From Liberiplasma sp046541015 (GTDB lineage: Bacteria; Bacillota_I; Bacilli_A; Izemoplasmatales; Izemoplasmataceae), in the NCBI GenBank assembly GCA_046541015.1, contig JBKHEA010000021.1, forward strand, positions 1 to 23,526: a stretch of DNA of 23,526 nt, written 5' to 3'. Every line of letters starts with the position of its first letter. Position 1 is the stretch's first letter. A program made the translations under genes and the position numbers. This document shows, piece by piece, positions 14,112 through 20,096 of the stretch. The notes beneath the pieces are model-generated. The model saw nothing but the letters and a program-made list of their open reading frames with translations. It ran no database searches and was not told the DNA's origin.

Positions 14112-14897
14112 ATGAAAAAGATAGTAACGAAATTTCCAATTCCAAATATCTTACTAGGTATTATTTTGATTGCGTTTAGTATTTATGCAACCTTTTCTAG
14201 TACTTTAATGGAAGATGGTCTAATTTATGTTGCGGCAATATTAATTATTGTTTATGCAAGTATTAGACTATATAAAGATTTGATCTTTTACCACAAAAAA
14301 CACTCTAAACTCATTGTCGGCGTTACGTATGCATTGATTTTACTGATTGCGGTATTACTTGTCTTTGATTACTTTAGCGTTGAAATATCTATAGGATTAA
14401 CCTTATATCTAACCGGCGCTAGTTATATGCTTATTTTACAAGTTAGAAAAGCTTATACTTCGATTAAAGACTATCTTGCAAACTTAGCGTTAATCACGTT
14501 AGGGACATATTTAATCTTTACAAAAGAAGACTTTGTAAGTATCTTAGTCTATGCCATCTTTACATTATTAACCTTATATGGTGTTATTTTACTTTATGCG
14601 GGTATTGCCCATTTAGTTAAAGCATCAAAAGAGAAGAAAAAAAATACACCCTTAGTTGATGTGTTAAAAAGTGATGCATCTACCACTCAAGAATCTTCAG
14701 ACGATGTATTAACTAAGCAACCCCCAGCTAAAGAAGCTGAAAGTAATACGATGTACACCAAAAATGAATTGATGAAAAAAACGGTGGATGAACTTAAAGC
14801 GATGTGCAAAGACCGTGATATTAACGGGTATTCAACACTAAACAAAAAAGATTTAGTAGAAAAACTATGGCTATATGAACATGAAGAAGGAAACTGA
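14112..14897 (+). CDS. Six-helix membrane protein with C-terminal Rho_N/SAP-like domain
   Basis: A 261-residue protein. Six hydrophobic helices occupy about residues 10-175 and resemble the HdeD/DUF308 arrangement of paired helices. A polar linker (about 178-215) follows, then a C-terminal domain MYTKNELMKKTVDELKAMC...LNKKDLVEKLW, which fits the Rho termination factor N-terminal (SAP/HeH-like) helical domain. An in-frame TTG lies at 14100, but ATG 14112 after GGGTGAT is the better start. Trp residues are TGG and the gene ends in TGA, with the terminator stem running across it, so TGA is a real stop here. The combination suggests a membrane-tethered nucleic-acid-binding or protein-binding module; function is unknown. 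Confidence 0.85.
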   Translation: MKKIVTKFPIPNILLGIILIAFSIYATFSSTLMEDGLIYVAAILIIVYASIRLYKDLIFYHKKHSKLIVGVTYALILLIAVLLVFDYFSVEISIGLTLYLTGASYMLILQVRKAYTSIKDYLANLALITLGTYLIFTKEDFVSILVYAIFTLLTLYGVILLYAGIAHLVKASKEKKKNTPLVDVLKSDASTTQESSDDVLTKQPPAKEAESNTMYTKNELMKKTVDELKAMCKDRDINGYSTLNKKDLVEKLWLYEHEEGN

Positions 14898-14916
14898 TTT
14901 ATCAGTTTCCTTTTTA
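14887..14916 (+). terminator. Rho-independent terminator overlapping the stop of the Rho_N-domain gene
   Basis: A 12-bp inverted repeat (14887-14898 with 14901-14912) is followed by a T-run. The 5' arm includes the last codons and the TGA stop. Confidence 0.92.
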
Positions 14917-14940
14917 TTTAGCACTACCCCCTTAATTAAA

Positions 14941-14969
14941 TTGTAATAATTAGCGAATAATGCTAAAAT
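14941..14969 (+). promoter_or_regulatory. Promoter of the c-di-GMP gene pair
   Basis: TTGTAA (14941-14946) and TAAAAT (14964-14969) are separated by 17 bp, with an extended TG at 14961-14962. The leader from about 14976 to 15012 is too short to hold a riboswitch. Confidence 0.75.
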
Positions 14970-15012
14970 AGCCTAAAGGGATAAGCAAACTCACTTGGAG
15001 GTTGCTTTTATT

Positions 15013-17397
15013 ATGGAGATGGTTTTACAAATTCTGATTAATATGATTTTACTCTTAGGACTAATCTTACTTGTAAGCATGACAGACACCCTTAGAAATG
15101 TCCAAAAACGATTTTTACAAATTGGGTATGGCATTACAATTGGTTTTTTTGGTATTTTCATTATGATGAATGCTTGGAGTTTACAAGATGGTATTTTTTA
15201 TGATACTAGAAGCATTTTAATCAGTAATGTTGCATTATTTTTTCCCCATATAACAAGTATTCTTGCGGTTATTATAACTACAATTTACCGTATTATTGTT
15301 GGTGGTGATGGTGTTTACGCTGGGGTATTAACGATTCTTAGTAGTTTGTTTATTGGTCTATTTTTCAAACGTTATATCTACCAAAAAACAAGCCTTAATA
15401 AATATGTTGAACTGTATATTTTTGGATTCGTTGTCCATATAGCGATGCTTTTTAGTCAACTAGCTTTTCCATACCCTAAAAGTTTAGCAATTATTAGTAA
15501 TGTTGCGCCTATTGTTATAATTGCCTATCCTATTGCATCGCTTATTTTAGGGGTTGCGATCACAAATAATTATGAACGCTTAGCCAATTATAAAGCTTTA
15601 AATAAAAACTTAGCCGATTTAAGAATTCAAAAAGAACGTTATCAACAACTCTCTAATTATAGTGATACCATTGTATGGGAGTTAGATGCTAAGGGGATGT
15701 ATACCTATGTGGATGCCATGATTGAACCTATTTTAAAAGTAAAACCAACTGAGGTTATAGGCAAAAAATATTTTTATGAATTTATTGCTAAAGAAGACCG
15801 TAAACGGGTGATTAAAGAAGCTTTAACTACCATGGAAAAACGTAAAAGCTTTAATGATTTAGTTTATCGTAATATCGCTGCTGATGGCACCATTGTATGG
15901 TTATCAACGAATGGCTTTCCAATATATGATCAAAACGGTAATTTTACGGGCTATCGTGGTAGTGATAAAGATATAAGTCACCTTATAGAACAACAAACTC
16001 TACTTGATGAAAGTGAAGCTAAATATAAAACGATCTTTGAACAATCCCCTTTAGGGATGGTTCAGTATAATGAAGAAGGCTTTATTACAGTCGCAAATGA
16101 TGCGTTTGTAAAACTTTTAGATACCACTCATGAAAAGTTAGCTGGGTTAAACTTGCTTAGATTACCTGATAAAAAGTTTGTTCGAGCAGTTGCTTTAAGT
16201 TTAGAAGATTCATTTGGGATTTATCAAGATTATTATCATGCTGTAACCAGTGAAAAAGTGATTCCTATCCGTGTTCAATTTTATCCTTTAAAAAGTAAAG
16301 ATAATACTATCATTGGTGGGATTGGAATTGTTGAAAATTTAACCGATTATATTAAAAGCCGTGAGGAAATTCAAACCTTATCAACGACTGATCATTTAAC
16401 AGGGCTTTACAACCGAATAATGCTTGATCAATATTTTATTGAATTTAATGATAGTGATCAATTACCATTTGGATTCATTATGGGAGATATTAATACTTTA
16501 AGAATTATTAATGAATCTTTTGGATTTGAAATTGGCAATAAAGTCATATTAGAAGTCGCAAAAGCCTTAAAAGAACATGCTAAAGATGGTGATTTAATCT
16601 TTAGAATTGGTGGCGATGAGTTTGCGGTATTAATGGCTTCGACAAATGAAACCGTGATAGAAAGTTATATCGAAAAAGTTAAACAAACACTAAATCATAA
16701 CGCCATTGATATGTTGATTAATGTTTCATTTGGTTATGCACTTAAAAACACAAAAGAAAAACCATTTGATGAATGTTTTAGAGAAGCTGAACATATGTTG
16801 CATTCAAATAAAATCTATGATGATTCAAGCATCTCTAAAAAAACCATTGATTTAATTATGACTACGCTCTTTGAAAAATCAGAACGCGAGTTATTACATT
16901 CACAGCGAGTGAGTACTTTAAGTGAAGAAATTGCGATTCAATATAAATTAGGAACGAATTTTAAAAACCGTGTCCGTATTGCAGCATTACTACATGATAT
17001 TGGAAAAATTAATATTGATGGGCATATCTTAAATAAACCAGGTCGGCTTGATGATTATGAATGGTCGATTGTTAAAAAACATCCTGAACATGGATTTAAA
17101 ATCTTAAATGCTGTTGATGAATATATCGATATTGCACGCATTGTATTATTACATCATGAAAGGTGGGATGGGTCAGGGTATCCAAGAGGTATTAAGGCTA
17201 ATAAAATCCCTTTAGAAGCAAGAATCATTGCTGTAGCTGATGCTTATGATGCGATGACGAAAGATAGAACTTACCGTGAAGGGTTAAGCATGCAAGAAGC
17301 CATCAATGAGCTCATGCATCATGCAGGGAAACAGTTTGATCCTAAGGTAGTCGATATTTTTATTCATAAAGTCTTACCTAAAGGAGAGGCTAATTAA
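15013..17397 (+). CDS. 5TMR-PAS-PAS-GGDEF-HD-GYP membrane c-di-GMP enzyme
   Basis: A 794-residue membrane signalling protein. Residues about 1-190 form a 5TMR-LYT type sensor (LytS/YhcK-like). Two PAS domains follow (about 215-325 and 335-450), then GGDEF (about 455-600) and HD-GYP (about 615-790). GGDEF itself is intact (533-537), but the metal/base-binding segment reads GDINTLRIINESFGFEIGN, with Asn where cyclases have the guanine-contacting Asp, and the upstream I-site Arg is Lys. HD-GYP keeps HD (661-662) and HHERWDGSGYP (714-724), so phosphodiesterase activity is expected. A TTG upstream at 14995 lies inside the ribosome site, so ATG 15013 after GGAGG is preferred. It is co-translated with a second GGDEF protein one base downstream. 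Confidence 0.93.
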   Translation: MEMVLQILINMILLLGLILLVSMTDTLRNVQKRFLQIGYGITIGFFGIFIMMNAWSLQDGIFYDTRSILISNVALFFPHITSILAVIITTIYRIIVGGDGVYAGVLTILSSLFIGLFFKRYIYQKTSLNKYVELYIFGFVVHIAMLFSQLAFPYPKSLAIISNVAPIVIIAYPIASLILGVAITNNYERLANYKALNKNLADLRIQKERYQQLSNYSDTIVWELDAKGMYTYVDAMIEPILKVKPTEVIGKKYFYEFIAKEDRKRVIKEALTTMEKRKSFNDLVYRNIAADGTIVWLSTNGFPIYDQNGNFTGYRGSDKDISHLIEQQTLLDESEAKYKTIFEQSPLGMVQYNEEGFITVANDAFVKLLDTTHEKLAGLNLLRLPDKKFVRAVALSLEDSFGIYQDYYHAVTSEKVIPIRVQFYPLKSKDNTIIGGIGIVENLTDYIKSREEIQTLSTTDHLTGLYNRIMLDQYFIEFNDSDQLPFGFIMGDINTLRIINESFGFEIGNKVILEVAKALKEHAKDGDLIFRIGGDEFAVLMASTNETVIESYIEKVKQTLNHNAIDMLINVSFGYALKNTKEKPFDECFREAEHMLHSNKIYDDSSISKKTIDLIMTTLFEKSERELLHSQRVSTLSEEIAIQYKLGTNFKNRVRIAALLHDIGKINIDGHILNKPGRLDDYEWSIVKKHPEHGFKILNAVDEYIDIARIVLLHHERWDGSGYPRGIKANKIPLEARIIAVADAYDAMTKDRTYREGLSMQEAINELMHHAGKQFDPKVVDIFIHKVLPKGEAN

Positions 17398-17398
17398 T

Positions 17399-18292
17399 AT
17401 GTTAGAAACCTTAATCGCACTATTTGAACACCTTAAAGATGGGGTTTATGTCGTTGATGATACACGCAAAATGATTTATTTTAATCCTAAGGCAGAAATG
17501 ATTTCTGGTTATAAAAAGGAAGATATTATTGGTAAATACTGTTATGACAATATCTTAAACCATATCGATGATGCCGGCACAAAATTATGCTTATTTGGCT
17601 GTCCTTTAAAAGCGACTATCGATAAACAAGAAGTAAATGAAGCCGAAGTTTATTTACATCATAAAGATGGTCATCGAGTTAAGGTACGTGTTAAAACGAT
17701 ACCGATAACCATTGATGGCGTTCGTTATGGCGTTGAACTATTTAACGATTTAACCGATGTTACTGATTCAACGCTTGTTAAAGCTTTAGTTGAAGAAAAA
17801 GTCATGAGCCGTAAAGATGAATTAACGACTCTAAAAAACCGTCGATATTTATCGGAACTGCTTAAAGGGACAACTAAGATAAAAGAAAAGAATCATGCGG
17901 TATTATTCATTGATATTGATGATTTTAGACAGTTTAATAATATTTATGGTCATGAAGTAGGCGATCAAGTGTTAAAACAAGTCTCTAAAACAATTATCAA
18001 AAATATTCGGACATCCGATATCGCATTACGATATGGTGGTGAAGAACTCTTAGTCATACTTCATCAAGTTACTGAAGAAGATGCCTTAAGCATTGCTAAT
18101 AAACTCCGTATTTTAATCAAAGCTTCTCATGTCAAAAAAGAACGAGAAAATATTGCGGTTACAGTTTCTATAGGCGTTAGCTTATTTAACCAACAGAGTC
18201 AATTAAAAAAAGCGATTAAAAGCGCCGATATGGCAATGTTAACCGCTAAGAAACAAGGTAAAAATCAAGTGGTTATTCAAAAAGAGCGCTAG
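17399..18292 (+). CDS. PAS-GGDEF diguanylate cyclase
   Basis: A 297-residue cytoplasmic protein with an N-terminal PAS domain (about 1-120), a short linker and a GGDEF domain (about 135-295). The active site is GGEEL (213-217), an accepted active variant, and the metal/substrate segment DIDDFRQFNNIYGHEVGD is canonical (Asp172, Asn180, Asp189). An I-site RTSD (204-207) sits five residues before GGEEL, so product inhibition is expected. The PAS domain carries Cys48, Cys64 and Cys68 (LCLFGCPL), a pattern that could bind metal or respond to redox. It starts 1 nt after the HD-GYP gene, with its Shine-Dalgarno inside that gene, so synthesis and breakdown of c-di-GMP are encoded together. Confidence 0.93.
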   Translation: MLETLIALFEHLKDGVYVVDDTRKMIYFNPKAEMISGYKKEDIIGKYCYDNILNHIDDAGTKLCLFGCPLKATIDKQEVNEAEVYLHHKDGHRVKVRVKTIPITIDGVRYGVELFNDLTDVTDSTLVKALVEEKVMSRKDELTTLKNRRYLSELLKGTTKIKEKNHAVLFIDIDDFRQFNNIYGHEVGDQVLKQVSKTIIKNIRTSDIALRYGGEELLVILHQVTEEDALSIANKLRILIKASHVKKERENIAVTVSIGVSLFNQQSQLKKAIKSADMAMLTAKKQGKNQVVIQKER

Positions 18293-18303
18293 TCGCTCTT
18301 TTT
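18279..18303. terminator. Shared terminator with overlapping stop codons
   Basis: A 10-bp inverted repeat (18279-18288 with 18294-18303) has loop CTAGT and T-runs on both strands. The loop's CTAG supplies the TAG stop of the diguanylate cyclase gene and, on the opposite strand, the TAG stop of the convergent membrane-protein gene, so the two genes overlap by 4 nt. Confidence 0.88.
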
Positions 18304-18786
18304 TTGGTTTTGTAAACGTAAAAATTCACTAAGTGCTAAAACGATTAAGTTAAGCGTTAATGCAATGAAAAAGAATATGATTGCACTAAAAATGCGATGC
18401 GTTGAAATTAATACCATACTTAAAAGGACACTTAAACTAATTAAAATAATACTTAACCTTCTTAAAAGAATCGTCATAAAATAATCGCCATGTAATCGAT
18501 CTTTCTTTTTAAGTGCTTTAATCTCATCATCAAGTGCTTTTACTCTTAAAAGTTCTTCATCACTTAAATCTAGGGGTACTAGTTTATAACGTTGGCCATC
18601 ATTACCCGTATAAGAGTTTCGATAATCGAAGAGTTCTTCATTATATAAAGGAACGGTTTCATAAAGCCCTAAATCTAACATTAAATGATATTTTTCGATG
18701 GCTTTTTTACTCTCTTCTTCTTTCTTGAGTTCATTTAATAAATCCGTTTTTTCTTGCAAAACCTTTTCATAAATTTTCTCTTTCAT
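18289..18786 (-). CDS. Coiled-coil protein with two C-terminal membrane helices, 165 aa
   Basis: A 165-residue protein of unrecognised family. Residues 1-35 are strongly charged and likely coiled coil (KEKIYEKVLQEKTDLLNELK). A middle soluble part (about 36-90) has many Tyr and Asp residues and includes GNDGQRYKLVPLDLSDEELLRV, followed by a second charged helix. Two hydrophobic helices lie near 108-129 and 133-156 with a short turn. The frame is open 10 codons upstream, but ATG 18786 follows GGAGG and a perfect TATAAT, so it is the start. It is monocistronic and converges on the c-di-GMP pair, sharing a 4-nt stop overlap. No function is assigned. Confidence 0.82.
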   Translation of the reverse strand: MKEKIYEKVLQEKTDLLNELKKEEESKKAIEKYHLMLDLGLYETVPLYNEELFDYRNSYTGNDGQRYKLVPLDLSDEELLRVKALDDEIKALKKKDRLHGDYFMTILLRRLSIILISLSVLLSMVLISTHRIFSAIIFFFIALTLNLIVLALSEFLRLQNQKKSD

Positions 18787-18804
18787 GATTAGCCTCCTTA
18801 ATTT

Positions 18805-18833
18805 ATTATACTCCATAGATGAAAAATTTGCAG
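18805..18833 (-). promoter_or_regulatory. Promoter of the coiled-coil membrane protein gene
   Basis: On the minus strand a perfect TATAAT (18805-18810) lies 17 bp from CTGCAA (18828-18833), a weak -35. The predicted leader is very short, about 10-15 nt. A possible plus-strand TATAAT for the AraC gene lies at 18847-18852, so this is a compact divergent promoter region. Confidence 0.6.
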
Positions 18834-18846
18834 GATTAGTGTATTC

Positions 18847-18852
18847 TATAAT
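18847..18852 (+). promoter_or_regulatory. Possible -10 of the AraC-family gene
   Basis: A perfect TATAAT lies 62 nt before the ATG at 18915. No good -35 is present at 16-18 bp, so the promoter may need an activator, possibly the AraC protein itself. Confidence 0.4.
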
Positions 18853-18914
18853 TGCGCAAAGAAGGTCAAGTTTTTATAAAGAGTACCCTTTATAATAATA
18901 TTGAGGTGACATGC

Positions 18915-19805
18915 ATGAAGACAGAAAAGATTTTAGCGGTAAGTTTAATGCAAACGTATATTCATGAACATATAACTGAAACAATCACATTAAAAAATCT
19001 AGCGAAGGCGAGTTTTTATTCCCCTTATCATGCAAGTAGAACGTTTAAAGAAGTGATTGGCATAAGTCCTTTTGAATATATTAGAAAAACGCGTTTAACC
19101 TTAGCTGCAAAAACCATTCGTGATCAAAAATCAAAAGTTATCGATGTTGCGCTTGATTTCTTATTTGATTCTCACGAAGGGTTTACTCGAGCGTTTACAA
19201 AAACCTTTGGGCTATCCCCCAAACGTTATCAGTTAAACCCTAAACCGATTAAATGGTTTTTGCCTTACAACGCTTTAAGCATGTACCCAAATAAACTAAA
19301 GGAGACTTTAAAAATGAATGAAACATTTACGATTTTTACTCAAATTATTGAAAGGCCAGCTCGTAAAGCGCTGATTAAACGCGGTAAAAATGCTAAAAAC
19401 TATTTTGCATATTGTGAAGAAGTTGATTGTGAGATTTGGGGATTATTAACTTCTGTAAAAGATGCACTATATGAACCGGTTGGGTTTTGGTTACCTAAAT
19501 CTCTCATTAAAAAAGGAACCAGTGAATATGTCCAAGGGGTTGAAGTGCCTATAGATTATCAAGGTGAAATACCTGAAGGTCTTGAGTTAATAACGCTTGA
19601 TCCTCAAGCTTATTTAGTCTTCCAAAGTGAGTCATATTTAGATCAAGACTTTGAACAAGCAATTTATAAATCATGGGAAGCTATTAAAAAGTATGACCCT
19701 AGTTTATATGGATACGCCTTTGATTATGAAAGTGCCCCTAAATGTCAACTTGAACCGCTTGGTTACCGTGGTTATATCGAAATGCACCCTATAAAAAAAC
19801 TATAA
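18915..19805 (+). CDS. AraC-family regulator with GyrI-like effector-binding domain
   Basis: A 296-residue two-domain regulator. Residues about 8-110 form the AraC DNA-binding domain with two HTHs: LKNLAKASFYSPYHASRTFK and VALDFLFDSHEGFTRAFTKTFG, followed by the usual LSPKRYQ. Residues about 135-296 form a GyrI-like/AraC effector-binding domain (Rob or BmrR C-terminal type), which binds small hydrophobic or cationic molecules; it ends GYRGYIEMHPIKKL. The frame is open 21 codons upstream, but ATG 18915 follows GAGGTGAC and opens the homology. A strong internal ribosome site precedes an in-frame ATG exactly at the domain junction (19314). Its target genes are not evident; the gene is monocistronic. 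Confidence 0.9.
   Translation: MKTEKILAVSLMQTYIHEHITETITLKNLAKASFYSPYHASRTFKEVIGISPFEYIRKTRLTLAAKTIRDQKSKVIDVALDFLFDSHEGFTRAFTKTFGLSPKRYQLNPKPIKWFLPYNALSMYPNKLKETLKMNETFTIFTQIIERPARKALIKRGKNAKNYFAYCEEVDCEIWGLLTSVKDALYEPVGFWLPKSLIKKGTSEYVQGVEVPIDYQGEIPEGLELITLDPQAYLVFQSESYLDQDFEQAIYKSWEAIKKYDPSLYGYAFDYESAPKCQLEPLGYRGYIEMHPIKKL
19298..19316 (+). promoter_or_regulatory. Internal ribosome-binding site and start within the AraC gene
   Basis: AAAGGAG (19298-19304) is followed after 9 nt by ATG (19314), in frame with the AraC gene at codon 134, where the DNA-binding domain ends. It would give a separate 163-residue GyrI-like domain. This is inferred from the signal strength and its placement. Confidence 0.55.
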
Positions 19806-19837
19806 AAAATAAGCGTGTTGTTCACGCTTATTTTTTT
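19805..19837. terminator. Bidirectional terminator between the AraC gene and csoR
   Basis: A 13-bp inverted repeat (19805-19817 with 19823-19835) has a TTGTT loop. The sequence is T-rich after the stem on both strands. It touches the stop codons of both convergent genes. Confidence 0.9.
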
Positions 19838-20096
19838 AAGTATATTTTTTTAAAATAGTGATAATTTCTTCTATTTTTTCATCACTTGTGCCATCAATGA
19901 ATGATTCACGGACACAAGTATCTAAATGATTCTTAAGAATAACAAGATTCGCTTTTTTAAGGATTGCCATGGTGGCATTAATTTGTGTACTAATATCGAC
20001 ACAATAGCGTTCTTCAAGCGTCATACGAATAACGGCATCAATTTGACCTTTGGCTGTTTTTAATAAGTTTAAAGCTTCTTTATTATCATGCTTCAT
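19836..20096 (-). CDS. csoR: CsoR-family copper-sensing repressor
   Basis: An 86-residue all-helical repressor of the CsoR/RcnR family (DUF156). The Cu(I)-binding Cys-His-Cys set is complete: Cys32 in RYCVDISTQI, His57 in KNHLDTC and Cys61. That set favours copper over nickel/cobalt (RcnR) or persulfide (CstR) sensing. In-frame GTG at 20105 is possible, but ATG 20096 with AGGTGAT is preferred. It overlaps the end of copA by 11 nt and is therefore the second gene of the copper operon. It probably represses its own operon through the G/C-tract palindrome at 22549-22568, with relief by Cu(I). Confidence 0.93.
   Translation of the reverse strand: MKHDNKEALNLLKTAKGQIDAVIRMTLEERYCVDISTQINATMAILKKANLVILKNHLDTCVRESFIDGTSDEKIEEIITILKKYT

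Noticed and set aside
14895..14923. Reading TGA as Trp (mycoplasma code), which would extend the Rho_N-domain protein
   Set aside because: The extension would run through a terminator hairpin and T-run, and Trp codons elsewhere in the window are TGG; TGA is a stop here.
14970..15012. Possible c-di-GMP riboswitch in the leader of the c-di-GMP genes
   Set aside because: The leader is under 45 nt, too short for a GEMM aptamer, and none of its conserved elements are visible.
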